Positions 28,960-40,845 of a stretch of DNA of 64,000 nucleotides are shown here, piece by piece. The first letter of the stretch is position 1; each line of letters starts with the position of its first letter. The position numbers and the translations under genes were made by a program. Where the stretch lies: assembly GCF_002838065.1 (NCBI RefSeq), contig NZ_PIZU01000011.1:42961-106960 (forward strand), in the 5' to 3' direction. A model generated the notes under the pieces. That model was not told the DNA's origin and made no database searches. It saw only the letters and a program-made list of their open reading frames with translations. This stretch comes from Mycobacterium hubeiense. Its GTDB lineage: Bacteria > Actinomycetota > Actinomycetes > Mycobacteriales > Mycobacteriaceae.

Positions 28960-29495
28960 AGAGCGATGACGGCCCGCCGCGGGCGCTTCTGATCGCGGCG
29001 ATCGTGGTGGCCGCCGCGGCGGTGATCGGCGTACTCGCCATCGCGACGATGCGCCAGGGAAAACCCGAACAGGAACCCGTCGCGATCGCGGCGGTGCCTG
29101 CGCCGCAGGCCAACAGCCCGCAATGTCAAGCACTGCTGAGCGCGGTCCCCGAACAGCTCGGTGAGTACCGTCGCGCGGCCACAGCCGATCCCACACCGGC
29201 GGGCACCGCGGCGTGGCAGGCCGACGCCGGCGGCGAGGCGATCATCCTGCGCTGCGGACTGGATCGGCCCGCGGATTTCGTGGTCGGTGTGCCTCTTCAG
29301 CTGGTCGACGCGGTGCAGTGGTTCGAGGCCAAGGATCCGACCGGCGGGCGCAGCACCTGGTTCGCGGTGGATCGCCCGGTGTACGTCGCGCTGACCCTGC
29401 CGCAGGGTTCGGGGCCGACGCCGATTCAGCAGATCTCCGATGTGATCACCACGACGATGCCGGCCGAGCCGATCGACCCGGCCCCGCCGCGCTGA
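28956..29495 (+). CDS. DUF3515 family membrane protein, non-canonical start
   Basis: The product (about 179 aa) has one N-terminal membrane helix (LLIAAIVVAAAAVIGVLAIA) and an extracytoplasmic domain with two cysteines (NSPQCQALLSAVPEQLG and ILRCGLDRPADF), as in mycobacterial DUF3515 proteins. No ATG, GTG or TTG precedes the helix in this frame. An ATA at 28956 overlaps the TAG stop of the previous gene as ATAG, suggesting coupled initiation. A GTG at 29004 would cut into the helix. Function is unknown. Confidence 0.8.
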   Translation: MESDDGPPRALLIAAIVVAAAAVIGVLAIATMRQGKPEQEPVAIAAVPAPQANSPQCQALLSAVPEQLGEYRRAATADPTPAGTAAWQADAGGEAIILRCGLDRPADFVVGVPLQLVDAVQWFEAKDPTGGRSTWFAVDRPVYVALTLPQGSGPTPIQQISDVITTTMPAEPIDPAPPR

Positions 29496-29527
29496 ACCCC
29501 GCCGTACGCGCAGCGCCGACGGGCGGC

Positions 29528-30631
29528 TCAGCGCAGGCCGGTGCCGCGCGCCAAGGCGGTCTCCACCATGGTGGCCAACAGCGTCGGATAGTCCACCCCG
29601 CTGGCCGCCCACATCCGCGGGTACATCGAAATCGTGGTGAAGCCGGGCATGGTGTTGATCTCGTTGATCACCGGCCCGTTGTCGGTGAGGAAGAAGTCCA
29701 CCCGCGCCAGGCCCTGACCGTCGATCGCGTGAAATGCCCGAATTGCCAACTGGCGCACCGCATCGGCGACGTGGTCGTCGATTTTTGCGGGCACATCGAG
29801 CTCCGCGGCGTCCTCCAGATACTTGGTGGCGAAATCGTAGAACCCGTCCTCGCGACCGCGCACACCCGCGACCCGGATCTCGCCCACCGTACTGGCTTCG
29901 ATTCTGCCGTCAGGGAATTCGAGCACGCCGCACTCCAGTTCGCGGCCGGGCACGGCGGCCTCGACGATCACCTTGGGGTCATGCCTGCGAGCGTCGGCGA
30001 TCGCCGTGGGCAGCTGGTCCCACGCGCTGACGCGGCTGACGCCGATGGACGAGCCGCCGCGGGCGGGCTTGACGAACACCGGCAAGCCGAGCCGCTCGCG
30101 GTCTTCGAGTTCGACGGTGGCGTCCCGCGGCCGCAGCACGACATGGTCGCCGATCGGCAGCCCCTCGGCCGCCAGCAGCTTCTTGGTGAATTCCTTGTCC
30201 ATCCCGGCCGCGCTGGCCAACACACCCGAACCCACATACGGCACGCCGGCGAGTTCGAACAGGCCCTGGATGGTGCCGTCCTCGCCGTACGGCCCGTGTA
30301 ACACCGGGAAAACCACGTCGACGGCCGCCAACAGCTCGCCCGGCCCGTTGCCGAGGGATAACAGCTGGCCGCTGCGCCCCGGATCGGCCGGCAACGCCAG
30401 CTCGGTGCCCGACGATGCGCTGACCTCGGGCAGTCGGCCGTCGGTGATCGCCAAGGCTTCCGGTCGCGCATCGGTGAGCACCCACGAGCCCTCCGGGGTG
30501 ATCCCGACCGCGACCACCTCAAACCGCTGCGGATCGAGGTTGCGCAGGATGCTGCCGGCCGAAACACACGAGATGGCGTGTTCGGAACTACGGCCGCCGT
30601 AGACGACGGCGACACGGATTCGGGCAGTCAC
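29528..30631 (-). CDS. ddlA: D-alanine--D-alanine ligase
   Basis: Ddl makes the D-Ala-D-Ala dipeptide for peptidoglycan and is a target of D-cycloserine. The 367-aa ATP-grasp enzyme shows [20 protein letters not shown] near the N terminus, [18 protein letters not shown], the phosphate loop [13 protein letters not shown] and the C-terminal [18 protein letters not shown]. The start is GTG at 30631. The neighbour on the minus strand is a PLP enzyme, 40 bases upstream. Confidence 0.97.
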   Translation of the reverse strand: MTARIRVAVVYGGRSSEHAISCVSAGSILRNLDPQRFEVVAVGITPEGSWVLTDARPEALAITDGRLPEVSASSGTELALPADPGRSGQLLSLGNGPGELLAAVDVVFPVLHGPYGEDGTIQGLFELAGVPYVGSGVLASAAGMDKEFTKKLLAAEGLPIGDHVVLRPRDATVELEDRERLGLPVFVKPARGGSSIGVSRVSAWDQLPTAIADARRHDPKVIVEAAVPGRELECGVLEFPDGRIEASTVGEIRVAGVRGREDGFYDFATKYLEDAAELDVPAKIDDHVADAVRQLAIRAFHAIDGQGLARVDFFLTDNGPVINEINTMPGFTTISMYPRMWAASGVDYPTLLATMVETALARGTGLR

Positions 30632-30671
30632 AACCTAGAGAGGCTACCGCCCCGGCCGGATCGGCCCGGGA

Positions 30672-31796
30672 TCACGCCCACCGACCAGTGGCTGCGCCCA
30701 AGGCCTGTTCGATGTCGGCGAGCAGGTCATCGGTGTCCTCGATGCCGAGCGAAATCCGGGCGAACCCGCCGGTGACGGCATCACCCCACCGCGCCCGTCG
30801 GTCGACGGAGCTGTGAATACCGCCGAAACTGGTCGAGGCGATCAACAGCGCGCTGCGCTCCACCAGCGCGTGCACCGCATCCGCGTCGGCCAATTCCACC
30901 GCCACCAGCCCGCCGAACCGCTTCATCTGCAGTGTGGCGATCGCGTGCGATGGATCGTCGGGCAGCCCGGGGTAACGCACCGAGCGCACGGCCGGATGTG
31001 CGCGCAGCATCACCGCAAGCGCCTGGGCATTGGCGCACTGGCGCTCGAAGCGCAGCCCCGCGCTGCCCAGGCTGCGCAGCACCAGCCATGCCTCGAATGC
31101 CCCCAGGATCGGGCCGGCCAGCAGCCGTTCCCGTTCCAGTGCGGCCATCAACTCAGGGTGGCTGCCCGCGACGTACCCCGCGACGAGGTCGCTGTGCCCT
31201 GACAATGCCTTGGTGGCGCTGGCCACCACGAGGTCGGCCCCCAGTGACAACGGCTGCTGGCCGAGCGGAGTCGCAGTGGTGTTGTCGACGATGAGGGTTG
31301 CGCCGCGGGCCCGGCAGGTCATGGCGAGCCTGTGCAGATCGACGACGTCCAACCCCGGATTGACCGGCGTCTCGGCGAGCACCACATCGGCTTCCGACGC
31401 GGCTTCGCACATTCCGGCGGCACTGGCTTCGACCACCGTAACGCCTTGCGGTGCAAGATATTCCGTGGCATAGCGGCGAACCTGGTAGTACCCGTCGGCG
31501 GGGACGACGAGCTTGGTCCCCGGCTTGGCGAGAACCCGCAGCGCCGAGGTGATAGCGGCCATGCCTGACCCGAAGGTCAGCGCCGCCGAGGCGCCTTCTA
31601 GTTCGGCAAGTGCCGACTCGAGTTGGCGCCACGTCGGATTCGAGCTGCGCCCGTAGCTGTCCAACGGTTCCGTCTCGTCGGGCGACAGGTGATACGTCGA
31701 CGCCGGAACCGGCATCGGGGCGACGGGCTCGCCCGGGACTGCCTCCGAGCCAACGGCTTTCACGCTACGGGTCGAGTCGCCGTACGTGCCGTCCAT
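30672..31796 (-). CDS. Cys/Met metabolism PLP-dependent enzyme (cystathionine gamma-synthase/lyase family)
   Basis: The 374-aa protein belongs to the fold-type I trans-sulfuration family. The PLP lysine is in VVASATKALSGHSDLVAG near residue 195, with the PLP-binding DNTTATPLGQQPL and the substrate loop PASTYHLS upstream. Members make or break cystathionine or release methanethiol; the exact reaction is not clear from sequence. The ATG at 31796 is preferred because the longer frame reads through the end of gpsA. It sits five bases downstream of gpsA. Confidence 0.88.
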   Translation of the reverse strand: MDGTYGDSTRSVKAVGSEAVPGEPVAPMPVPASTYHLSPDETEPLDSYGRSSNPTWRQLESALAELEGASAALTFGSGMAAITSALRVLAKPGTKLVVPADGYYQVRRYATEYLAPQGVTVVEASAAGMCEAASEADVVLAETPVNPGLDVVDLHRLAMTCRARGATLIVDNTTATPLGQQPLSLGADLVVASATKALSGHSDLVAGYVAGSHPELMAALERERLLAGPILGAFEAWLVLRSLGSAGLRFERQCANAQALAVMLRAHPAVRSVRYPGLPDDPSHAIATLQMKRFGGLVAVELADADAVHALVERSALLIASTSFGGIHSSVDRRARWGDAVTGGFARISLGIEDTDDLLADIEQALGAATGRWA

Positions 31797-31801
31797 CGCT
31801 G

Positions 31802-33504
<1,703 letters not shown>

Positions 33505-33568
33505 CGGCCTTGTCCCAGGTCGGTCTCGCGGTGGCAAGACCACGACCCGATAAGGGAAGATCAGAGGC

Positions 33569-35737
33569 GTGACCGAAGCCGAGGCCCAGATCCGCACCGA
33601 GGACGCCGAATGGGTGTCCACCGACGCGGCACCGGAGGCTCCACCTGCGGCGACGACGCCCGCCGTCGACTCCGCGTTGCCCGAGCCCCTGCCCGAGGAC
33701 CGCTACCTCAACCGCGAACTGAGCTGGCTGGACTTCAACTCCCGAGTGCTGGCCCTTGCCGCCGACCCGTCGCTGCCGCTGCTGGAGCGAGCGAAGTTTC
33801 TGGCGATTTTCGCCTCCAACCTCGACGAGTTCTACATGGTGCGCGTCGCAGGCCTCAAACGCCGCGACGAGATGGGCTTGTCGGTGCGCTCAGCCGACGG
33901 TCTGTCGCCTCGTGAACAGCTTCGCCGGATCAGCGAACGCACCCAGCAGATCGCCAACCGGCACGCCCACGTGTTCCTCGACTCGGTGCGCCCCGCGCTG
34001 GCCGACGAGGGCATCGTCATCGTCGCCTGGTCCGACCTCGACGATGCGGAACGTGACCAACTGTCGATGTACTTCCACGAGCAGGTGTTCCCGGTGCTCA
34101 CCCCGCTGGCCGTGGACCCGGCGCATCCGTTCCCGTTCGTCAGCGGGCTGAGCCTGAACCTTGCGATCACCGTGAAGCAGCCCGAGAACGGTGGCCAGCA
34201 CTTCGCCAGAATCAAGGTTCCCGACAACGTCGACCGCTTCGTGCAACTGCCCAACCGCGAAGGCGATTCCGTCGTGCGGTTCCTGCCGATGGAAGAGCTG
34301 ATCGCCGCGTTCCTTCCGGTGTTGTTCCCCGGCATGGAAATCGTGGAGCACCACGCATTTCGGATCACCCGCAATGCGGACATGGAAGTCGAAGAGGACC
34401 GCGACGAGGACCTGCTGCAGGCACTCGAGCGTGAACTGGCCAAGCGCCGCTTCGGTTCACCGGTGCGCCTCGAGGTCGCCGACGACATGACCGAGAACAT
34501 GCTCGAGTTGCTGTTGCGCGAACTCGACGTGCATCCCGGCGATGTGATCCAGGTGCCCGGCTTCCTCGACCTGTCATCACTGTGGGACATCTACGGCGTG
34601 GACCGTCCGGATCTGAAAGACCCGCCGTTCGTTCCGGCCACCCACCCGGCCTTCGGCGAACGCGAAACGCCCAAGAGCATTTTCGCCACCCTGCGCGACG
34701 GCGACGTGCTGGTGCACCATCCGTACGACTCGTTCTCCACCAGCGTGCAGCGCTTCATCGAACAGGCGGCCGCCGACCCCAATGTGCTGGCCATCAAGCA
34801 GACGCTGTACCGCACGTCGGGTGACTCGCCGATCGCCAACGCGCTGATCGACGCCGCCCAGGCCGGTAAGCAGGTGGTGGCGCTCGTGGAGATCAAGGCG
34901 CGCTTCGACGAGCAGGCCAACATCAAATGGGCACGGGCACTGGAAGATGCGGGCGTGCACGTGGTGTACGGCCTGATCGGGCTCAAGACCCACTGCAAGA
35001 CGGCGTTGGTGGTGCGCCGTGAGGGCTCGGCGATTCGGCGCTACTGCCACATCGGGACCGGCAACTACAACCCGAAAACCGCGCGACTGTATGAGGATGT
35101 CGGCCTGCTGACCGCCGCACCCGACATCGGCGCCGACCTGACCGACCTGTTCAACTCGCTGACGGGCTACTCGCGCAAGGATTCCTACCGCAATCTGCTG
35201 GTGGCGCCGCACGGGGTGCGCAAGGGCATCATCGAACGCATCGATCGGGAAATCGCGGCAGCCCATTCCGGCGCCGAGACCGGTATCCGGCTCAAGGCCA
35301 ACGCCTTGGTGGACGAGCAGGTGATCGACGCGCTCTACCGTGCGTCACAGGCCGGGGTGCCCATCGAGGTGGTGGTGCGCGGCATCTGCGCGCTGCGGCC
35401 CGGTGTTGCGGGGTACTCGGAGAACATCGCCGTGCGCTCGATTCTCGGCCGGTTCCTGGAACACTCGCGGATTATTCACTTCCGCGCCATCGACGAGTTC
35501 TGGATCGGCAGTGCCGACATGATGCATCGTAATCTCGACCGGCGGGTCGAGGTGATGGCTCAAGTGAAGGATCCCCGCCTGACCGCACAACTGAACGACG
35601 TGTTCGAGTCGGCCTTGGATCCCGCCACCCGGTGCTGGGAATTGGGTTCCGACGGGCATTGGACGGCCTCGCCGCAGGAGGGGGCGACCGTTCGAGACCA
35701 TCAGGTGTCGTTGATGGAACGGCACCGGCATCCCTGA
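33569..35737 (+). CDS. ppk1: Polyphosphate kinase 1
   Basis: PPK1 polymerises ATP gamma-phosphate into polyphosphate and interconverts it. The 722-aa chain has the N-terminal domain with [18 protein letters not shown], the head domain, and two phospholipase-D-like catalytic domains. The phosphohistidine region is [19 protein letters not shown] near residue 492-510, and the second histidine lies in [22 protein letters not shown] starts it. An acidic/Ala/Pro N-terminal extension of about 45 residues is typical of actinobacteria. mutT1 follows 52 bases later. Confidence 0.97.
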   Translation: MTEAEAQIRTEDAEWVSTDAAPEAPPAATTPAVDSALPEPLPEDRYLNRELSWLDFNSRVLALAADPSLPLLERAKFLAIFASNLDEFYMVRVAGLKRRDEMGLSVRSADGLSPREQLRRISERTQQIANRHAHVFLDSVRPALADEGIVIVAWSDLDDAERDQLSMYFHEQVFPVLTPLAVDPAHPFPFVSGLSLNLAITVKQPENGGQHFARIKVPDNVDRFVQLPNREGDSVVRFLPMEELIAAFLPVLFPGMEIVEHHAFRITRNADMEVEEDRDEDLLQALERELAKRRFGSPVRLEVADDMTENMLELLLRELDVHPGDVIQVPGFLDLSSLWDIYGVDRPDLKDPPFVPATHPAFGERETPKSIFATLRDGDVLVHHPYDSFSTSVQRFIEQAAADPNVLAIKQTLYRTSGDSPIANALIDAAQAGKQVVALVEIKARFDEQANIKWARALEDAGVHVVYGLIGLKTHCKTALVVRREGSAIRRYCHIGTGNYNPKTARLYEDVGLLTAAPDIGADLTDLFNSLTGYSRKDSYRNLLVAPHGVRKGIIERIDREIAAAHSGAETGIRLKANALVDEQVIDALYRASQAGVPIEVVVRGICALRPGVAGYSENIAVRSILGRFLEHSRIIHFRAIDEFWIGSADMMHRNLDRRVEVMAQVKDPRLTAQLNDVFESALDPATRCWELGSDGHWTASPQEGATVRDHQVSLMERHRHP

Positions 35738-35789
35738 ACCGGCCGGCTGAAGGTGGGCGCAGCGCCCCGAACGACCTGCAGGAGTTGAG

Positions 35790-36713
35790 GTGCTAGAGAT
35801 TTCGCCAGACCCCGTCCCGGCCAAGGCCGTCCACGCCGCCGGCGCGGTGCTGTGGCGCTCGAACGGTGACTCCGCCGCCCCGGAGGTGGCAGTCATCCAC
35901 CGTCCGCGTTACGACGATTGGTCACTGCCCAAAGGCAAGGTCGACCCTGGCGAGACCGAACCCGTCACCGCCGTGCGCGAGGTGCGCGAGGAGACCGGCT
36001 ACCACGCCCATCTGGGCCGGCGGTTGGGCGCGGTGAGCTATCCAGTCGAGCAGGGGCTGAAGAAGGTTTGGTACTGGGCGGCGCGCCTGGTCGACGGCGA
36101 ATTCGTGCCCAATGCCGAAGTCGACAAGCTTCTTTGGCTACCCGTCGACGAGGCCATGAAACACGTGGTCTACCCGCATGACCGGAAGGTGTTGCGGCGC
36201 TTCGCCAGACGCCCCGTCGACACGCAGACGGTGCTGATCGTCCGACACGGCACCGCGGGCAGCAAGTCCCGCTACAAAGGCGACGACCGAAAGCGCCCAC
36301 TGGACAAGCACGGTCGAGCTCAGGCTGAATCGCTTGTGGGTCAACTGCTGGCCTTCGGTGCCTCAGAGCTCTACGCCGCCGCCCGCGTGCGCTGCCACCA
36401 GACGCTCGAGCCGTTGGCCGAAGAACTCGGAGTCAGCATTCACAACGAACCCGGGTTGACCGAGGAAGCGTACGCCGACGATCGCAATGCCGCCCGGCGT
36501 CGGGTGCTCGAGATCGCCGAGGCGGGCGGTACCCCGGTGATCTGCACGCAGGGCAAGGTGATTCCCGACCTCATCTCGTGGTGGTGCGAGCGGGACGGAG
36601 TGCGCCCGCAGTCCAAGGGCAATCGCAAGGGAAGTACGTGGGTGATGTCGCTCGCGGACGGACACCTGGTCGCGGCCGATCACATGGGCAGCCCGTTGGC
36701 CAGTAAGAGGTAG
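35790..36713 (+). CDS. mutT1: MutT1: Nudix hydrolase fused to a histidine phosphatase domain
   Basis: MutT1 cleans oxidised nucleotides (8-oxo-dGTP/GDP, Ap4A) and is characteristic of mycobacteria as a two-domain protein. The 307-aa protein has the Nudix box [20 protein letters not shown] at about 50-70. A C-terminal histidine-phosphatase domain carries the RHG motif in [12 protein letters not shown] near residue 150 and a second His region near [15 protein letters not shown]. The start is a GTG at 35790. A strong hairpin terminator lies 13 bases downstream, shared with hupB. Confidence 0.95.
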   Translation: MLEISPDPVPAKAVHAAGAVLWRSNGDSAAPEVAVIHRPRYDDWSLPKGKVDPGETEPVTAVREVREETGYHAHLGRRLGAVSYPVEQGLKKVWYWAARLVDGEFVPNAEVDKLLWLPVDEAMKHVVYPHDRKVLRRFARRPVDTQTVLIVRHGTAGSKSRYKGDDRKRPLDKHGRAQAESLVGQLLAFGASELYAAARVRCHQTLEPLAEELGVSIHNEPGLTEEAYADDRNAARRRVLEIAEAGGTPVICTQGKVIPDLISWWCERDGVRPQSKGNRKGSTWVMSLADGHLVAADHMGSPLASKR

Positions 36714-36725
36714 CGACCGCAGGTA

Positions 36726-36760
36726 GGCACGCCGCGGGTCGACTGGACCCGCGGCGTGCC
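36726..36760. terminator. Bidirectional hairpin terminator between mutT1 and hupB
   Basis: A perfect 15-bp stem (GGCACGCCGCGGGTC and its complement) with a five-base loop sits between two convergent genes, mutT1 ending at 36713 and hupB ending at 36771. There is no T-tract, as is common in mycobacteria. Confidence 0.85.
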
Positions 36761-36770
36761 GTCGGCGAAT

Positions 36771-37424
36771 CTACTTGCGGCCGCGTTTGGCTGGCGCCTT
36801 GCGCGCCGGTGCCTTCTTGGCCGTCTTCTTGGCGACCTTGCGAGCCGGAGCCTTCTTGGCAGCCTTCTTGACCGCAGCCTTGCGCACGGTCTTCTTGGCC
36901 GCCGTCTTCTTGGCGGCCTTCTTGACTGCAGCCTTGCGCACGGCCTTCTTGGCCGCTGCCTTCTTGACGGCCTTCTTGACCGCAGCCTTGCGCACGGCCT
37001 TCTTGGCCGCTGCCTTCTTGACGGCCTTCTTGACCGCAGCCTTGCGCACGGCCTTCTTGGCCGCTGCCTTCTTAACGGCCTTCTTGGCCGCCGGCCGTCC
37101 TGCAGTTACGCCTCGCTTCACTGCTGGTCCTTCCGCTGGGAGTCGCTGTGCCCCAGAGACAACCGCTTTGAATTGAGCGCCGGGGCGAAATGCCGGCACG
37201 GACGTGGGCTTGACCTTCACCGTTTCACCGGTGCGCGGATTGCGCGCCACCCGAGCGGCACGACGGCGCTGTTCGAAAACGCCAAAGCCGGTGATGGTCA
37301 CGCTGTCACCCTTGTGCACCGCGCGCACGATGGTGTCGACAACGTTCTCGACGGCGGCGGTGGCCTGCCGACGATCGGTGCCCATCTTCTGCGTGAGTAC
37401 GTCGATGAGCTCTGCTTTGTTCAT
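36771..37424 (-). CDS. hupB: DNA-binding protein HU with mycobacterial Lys/Ala-rich tail (HupB)
   Basis: HupB compacts the nucleoid and affects gene expression, iron uptake and drug tolerance. Residues 1-90 are a standard HU domain ([52 protein letters not shown]). The tail of about 110 residues is made of [22 protein letters not shown] repeats and ends [12 protein letters not shown], resembling eukaryotic histone H1 tails. I take the ATG at 37424 (217 aa), with GGAGG seven bases upstream. Three exact-size 54-bp repeats encode part of the tail. Confidence 0.96.
   Translation of the reverse strand: MNKAELIDVLTQKMGTDRRQATAAVENVVDTIVRAVHKGDSVTITGFGVFEQRRRAARVARNPRTGETVKVKPTSVPAFRPGAQFKAVVSGAQRLPAEGPAVKRGVTAGRPAAKKAVKKAAAKKAVRKAAVKKAVKKAAAKKAVRKAAVKKAVKKAAAKKAVRKAAVKKAAKKTAAKKTVRKAAVKKAAKKAPARKVAKKTAKKAPARKAPAKRGRK
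36924..37085 (-). repeat. Three tandem 54-bp repeats in the hupB tail
   Basis: Units at 36924-36977, 36978-37031 and 37032-37085 are almost identical in DNA (single-base changes only) and each codes for 18 residues of the [18 protein letters not shown] type. Copy number is likely to vary between strains by slippage or recombination. Confidence 0.9.
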
Positions 37425-37601
37425 GCAAAACCTCCGAAACCAGTGGTCCACTTTGGACCGACTAGAGGACACGGTAAACCCTGTGACCACTGATTTCCAA
37501 GAGCCACGCGCAATTTCAGGTATAGCTGGCGAACTTTTTGGCAATCCGCTTGCCGCGCTTGGCGTCCTGAGACGGGTGTCGAGAACCGGGTTGGCAGGCC
37601 T

Positions 37602-37641
37602 TGATTTCGGGCCGCCGGAGCTGTCGTGTGGCCCGAAATCA
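37602..37641 (-). terminator. Inverted repeat at the leuD stop, probable terminator of leuCD
   Basis: Perfect 12-bp arms TGATTTCGGGCC (37602-37613) and its complement (37630-37641) include the leuD stop codon; further pairing (GGCC) continues past a one-base bulge. The arms share the ATTTCGG core with repeats at 1463-1515 and 5827-5889. The remaining 200 bp up to hupB hold only the hupB promoter region. Confidence 0.65.
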
Positions 37642-38232
37642 GGCCGGCAGAGTCCGTGGCTTCCAGGCCGGTCGACGGGCCTCGTACGACTCGATTTCGT
37701 CGAGTTTCCGCAGCGTAAGGCCTATATCGTCGAGTCCTTCAAGCAGCCGCCAGGCGGTGTAATCGTCAATCGTGAACGGCACCATGACCGTTCCCGCGGT
37801 GATATTCCGATCTTGAAGATTCACAGTGATTTCCAGCCCCGGATTCTGCTCGATCAGCTTCCAGAGCAGTTCCACATCGTCTTGGGCAACTTCGGCGGCC
37901 AGAAGACCCGCCTTGCCGGCATTGCCCCGGAAAATGTCGGCGAATCGGGACGAGATAACCACCCGGAAGCCGTAGTCCATCAGCGCCCAGACGGCGTGTT
38001 CGCGCGACGATCCGGTGCCGAAATCGGGCCCTGCGACCAATACCGAGCCTTTGTTGAACGGCGACAGATTCAAAACGAACGAGGGATCTGCGCGCCAGGC
38101 CGCGAACAATCCGTCCTCGAAACCCGTTCGGGTGACCCGCTTCAGGTACTCCGCCGGAATGATCTGGTCGGTGTCGACATTGGACCGGCGCAATGGCACG
38201 CCGATTCCGGTGTGGGTGCGAAAAGCTTCCAT
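37639..38232 (-). CDS. leuD: 3-isopropylmalate dehydratase small subunit
   Basis: LeuD pairs with LeuC to isomerise 2-isopropylmalate to 3-isopropylmalate in leucine synthesis. The 197-aa protein has the swivel-domain motifs [17 protein letters not shown] near residue 18 and [19 protein letters not shown] near 70. The ATG at 38232 is preferred because GAGG is seven bases upstream; a GTG three bases earlier is also in frame. It follows leuC by 12 bases. Confidence 0.97.
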   Translation of the reverse strand: MEAFRTHTGIGVPLRRSNVDTDQIIPAEYLKRVTRTGFEDGLFAAWRADPSFVLNLSPFNKGSVLVAGPDFGTGSSREHAVWALMDYGFRVVISSRFADIFRGNAGKAGLLAAEVAQDDVELLWKLIEQNPGLEITVNLQDRNITAGTVMVPFTIDDYTAWRLLEGLDDIGLTLRKLDEIESYEARRPAWKPRTLPA

Positions 38233-38244
38233 CACCTAGCTCCT

Positions 38245-39657
38245 CTAGTTGATCAAATCGGCGGGCGAGGACAGCGTGCCGCGCACGGCGGTGGCGGCCG
38301 CGACGGCGGGCGAGACCAAATGCGTGCGGCCGCCCTTGCCCTGCCGTCCCTCGAAATTGCGGTTGGATGTGGACGCACAGCGTTGGCCGGGCGACAGCTG
38401 GTCGGGGTTCATGCCCAGACACATCGAGCAGCCGGCTTGGCGCCATTCGGCGCCCGCGGCGGTGAAGATCTCGCCCAGCCCTTCGGATTCGGCTTGCGCG
38501 CGCACGCGCATCGACCCGGGCACGATGAGCATCCGGACGCCGTCGGCGACCTTGCGCCCGCGCAGCACGTCGGCGACCACGCGCAGATCTTCGATGCGGC
38601 CGTTGGTGCACGAGCCGACGAAAACGGTGTCGACCGCGATGTCGCGCATCGCCGTTCCGGGCCGAAGATCCATGTACGCCAACGCTTTTTCGGCTGCCTG
38701 CCGTTCGGCGTCGTCGTGCATCAGTTCGGGGTCCGGCACCGATGCGGACAGTGGCACGCCCTGTCCGGGATTGGTGCCCCAGGTGACGAACGGGCTGAGC
38801 GACGACGCGTCGAGGTAGACCTCGGTGTCGAATTCGGCGCCCTCATCGGTACGCAGTTGGGTCCACGCGGCCACCGCGGCATCCCACTGCGCGCCCTTCG
38901 GAGCGTGTGGGCGGCCGCGCAAAAACTCGAATGTGGTCTCGTCCGGGGCCACCATCCCGGCCCGGGCGCCGGCTTCGATGCTCATGTTGCAGATCGTCAT
39001 CCGGCCCTCCATCGACAGCGATTCGATGGCACTGCCGCGGTATTCGATGACGTGGCCCTGCCCGCCGCCGGTGCCGATCTTGGCGATGACGGCCAGGATG
39101 ATGTCCTTGGCGCTCACCCCGGGCGGCAGCACGCCGTCGACGTTGACCGCCATCGTCTTGAACGGCCGCAGCGGCAACGTCTGGGTGGCCAACACATGTT
39201 CGACCTCAGAGGTGCCGATGCCCATCGCGAGCGCGCCGAAGGCGCCGTGGGTCGAGGTGTGGCTGTCGCCGCACACCACCGTCATCCCGGGCTGGGTGAG
39301 ACCCAGTTGCGGTCCGATGATGTGCACGATGCCTTGTTCGGCGTCGCCCATCGGGTGCAGCCGGATGCCGAACTCCTCACAGTTGCGGCGCAGGGTTTCG
39401 ACCTGGGTGCGCGAAATCGGGTCCGCGATCGGTTTGTCGATGTCGATCGTCGGCACGTTGTGGTCTTCGGTCGCGATGGTGAGATCGGGCCGACGCACCC
39501 TGCGCCCGGCCAGCCGTAGCCCGTCGAAGGCCTGCGGGCTGGTGACCTCGTGCACGAGATGTAGGTCGATGTAGATCAAATCGGGCTCGCCGTCGCCCGA
39601 CGCGACGACATGATCCGCCCACACCTTTTCTGCCATTGTCCGCGGCTTGGTGGCCAT
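38245..39657 (-). CDS. leuC: 3-isopropylmalate dehydratase large subunit
   Basis: LeuC is the [4Fe-4S] aconitase-type subunit of isopropylmalate isomerase. The 470-aa protein starts [18 protein letters not shown] at an ATG (39657); the frame is open upstream but only through the divergent regulator gene. Cluster cysteines are in [16 protein letters not shown] and [13 protein letters not shown], and the loop [17 protein letters not shown] is present. The shared control region with the IclR regulator holds an 8-bp inverted repeat. Confidence 0.97.
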   Translation of the reverse strand: MATKPRTMAEKVWADHVVASGDGEPDLIYIDLHLVHEVTSPQAFDGLRLAGRRVRRPDLTIATEDHNVPTIDIDKPIADPISRTQVETLRRNCEEFGIRLHPMGDAEQGIVHIIGPQLGLTQPGMTVVCGDSHTSTHGAFGALAMGIGTSEVEHVLATQTLPLRPFKTMAVNVDGVLPPGVSAKDIILAVIAKIGTGGGQGHVIEYRGSAIESLSMEGRMTICNMSIEAGARAGMVAPDETTFEFLRGRPHAPKGAQWDAAVAAWTQLRTDEGAEFDTEVYLDASSLSPFVTWGTNPGQGVPLSASVPDPELMHDDAERQAAEKALAYMDLRPGTAMRDIAVDTVFVGSCTNGRIEDLRVVADVLRGRKVADGVRMLIVPGSMRVRAQAESEGLGEIFTAAGAEWRQAGCSMCLGMNPDQLSPGQRCASTSNRNFEGRQGKGGRTHLVSPAVAAATAVRGTLSSPADLIN

Positions 39658-39666
39658 ACTTGACGA

Positions 39667-39702
39667 TCTCACAATCTGGGAAGCTAGTATCTCCTTGTGA
39701 GA
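39667..39702. promoter_or_regulatory. leuC / IclR-regulator divergent control region with inverted repeat
   Basis: TCTCACAA (39667-39674) and TTGTGAGA (39695-39702) form a perfect 8-bp inverted repeat with a 20-base spacer. The right arm covers the GTG start of the regulator. TAGTAT at 39685-39690 is a -10 candidate seven bases before that GTG, suggesting a leaderless transcript. The repeat is a likely autoregulatory and leuCD operator. Confidence 0.6.
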
Positions 39703-40398
39703 CAGGATAGCGGCATCGGCGTGTTGGACAAAGCGGTGGGTGTGCTGCACACGGTGGCCGAGTCGCCCTGTGGGCTCGCCGAACTGTGCGAACGGACCGG
39801 CCTGCCCAGGGCCACCGCGCACCGGTTGGCCGCCGGGCTGGAAACCCACCGTCTGCTGGCCCGCGACGGCGACGGTCGCTGGCGGCTCGGACCCGCCCTG
39901 ACCGAATTGGCCGGACAGGTCAACGATCCGCTGCTGGCCGCCGGTGCGGTCGTGCTGCCCCGCCTGCGCGAGATCACCGGCGAGAGCGTGCAGCTCTACC
40001 GTCGGGAAGGCACCGCGCGTATCTGCGTGGCGGCGTTGGAACCGCCCGCGGGGCTGCGGGATACCGTGCCCGTCGGCGCGCGGCTGCCGATGACCGCCGG
40101 CTCAGGCGCCAAAGTGCTGCTGGCCTATGCCGATCCCGCCACCCAACAGGCGGTGCTCCCCGCCGCGAAGTTCACCGAACGCACATTGGCCGAGGTGCGC
40201 AAGCGCGGCTGGGCGCAAAGCGCTGCCGAGCGCGAACCCGGTGTGGCCAGCGTCTCAGCCCCTGTTCGTGATGGTCGCGGTGCAGTGATCGCGGCGGTGT
40301 CGGTATCGGGACCGATCGACCGGATGGGCCGTCGGCCCGGCGCCCGCTGGGCCGCTGACCTATTGGCCGCCGCCGAAGCGCTGACTCGCAGGCTGTAG
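39697..40398 (+). CDS. IclR-family regulator divergent from leuCD (LtbR/NdgR type)
   Basis: The 233-aa protein has an N-terminal winged helix ([19 protein letters not shown], near residues 29-47) and the C-terminal IclR effector domain ([38 protein letters not shown]). In Corynebacterium (LtbR) and Streptomyces (NdgR) the regulator encoded divergently from leuCD controls leucine and other amino-acid genes. The position and family are shared here, so that role is likely. The GTG at 39697 is within a few bases of a -10 element. Confidence 0.9.
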   Translation: MRQDSGIGVLDKAVGVLHTVAESPCGLAELCERTGLPRATAHRLAAGLETHRLLARDGDGRWRLGPALTELAGQVNDPLLAAGAVVLPRLREITGESVQLYRREGTARICVAALEPPAGLRDTVPVGARLPMTAGSGAKVLLAYADPATQQAVLPAAKFTERTLAEVRKRGWAQSAAEREPGVASVSAPVRDGRGAVIAAVSVSGPIDRMGRRPGARWAADLLAAAEALTRRL

Positions 40399-40480
40399 AC
40401 ACTCGAACTCGTCGAGTTCTGCGTCAGGTCGTGATGCGCCGGCACAGCCCAGGCGCAGAAATCGGCGCATACCACGCAGC

Positions 40481-40519
40481 GCAAAAGAAAAAGCTGTGAA
40501 CCAAATGTGGTTCACAGCT
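40481..40519 (-). terminator. Intrinsic terminator downstream of the tRNA pair
   Basis: An 11-bp perfect stem (AGCTGTGAACC, loop AAATGT) spans 40492-40519; on the minus strand it is followed by a T-rich run (40491-40481). It lies eight bases after the 3' end of tRNA-Glu, so it ends the minus-strand tRNA transcript. Confidence 0.85.
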
Positions 40520-40526
40520 GTAGTTG

Positions 40527-40599
40527 TAGCCCCGATGGGATTCGAACCCACGCTACCGCCGTGAGAGGGCGGCGTCCTAGGCCGCTAGACGACGGGGCC
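40527..40599 (-). tRNA. tRNA-Glu (CTC)
   Basis: The minus strand folds as a 73-nt cloverleaf: acceptor GGCCCCG pairing with CGGGGCT, anticodon stem CCGCC/GGCGG around the loop CTCTCAC (anticodon CTC), and T loop TTCGAAT. CCA is not encoded. It reads GAG codons and is charged by gltX, encoded upstream on the same strand. Confidence 0.95.
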
Positions 40600-40654
40600 A
40601 GAACCGGATTGCCAGCATAACCCACACGGGTATGCCGACCTAATTGTGCTGCAG

Positions 40655-40726
40655 CTGGGGTACCAGGACTCGAACCTAGAATGGCTGAACCAGAATCAGC
40701 TGTGTTGCCAATTACACCATACCCCA
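40655..40726 (-). tRNA. tRNA-Gln (CTG)
   Basis: A 72-nt cloverleaf: acceptor TGGGGTA pairing with TACCCCA, anticodon stem GCTGA/TCAGC around TTCTGGT (anticodon CTG), T loop TTCGAGT. CCA is not encoded. In mycobacteria, which lack GlnRS, it is first charged with Glu and then amidated by GatCAB. Confidence 0.95.
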
Positions 40727-40845
40727 TTGGCTGCCCATAACCGCAGGTCATAGGCTGTTTTCGGACCTGGCTAGCGGAGAGGACGCAATGCCGCCCGCCG
40801 CATACCGGCCGACAGGCAGACTACCAAAGATTCGGCAGAGCCTTC

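Noticed and set aside
39658..39849. Upstream extension of leuC
   Set aside because: It runs through the divergent regulator gene and shows no LeuC similarity.
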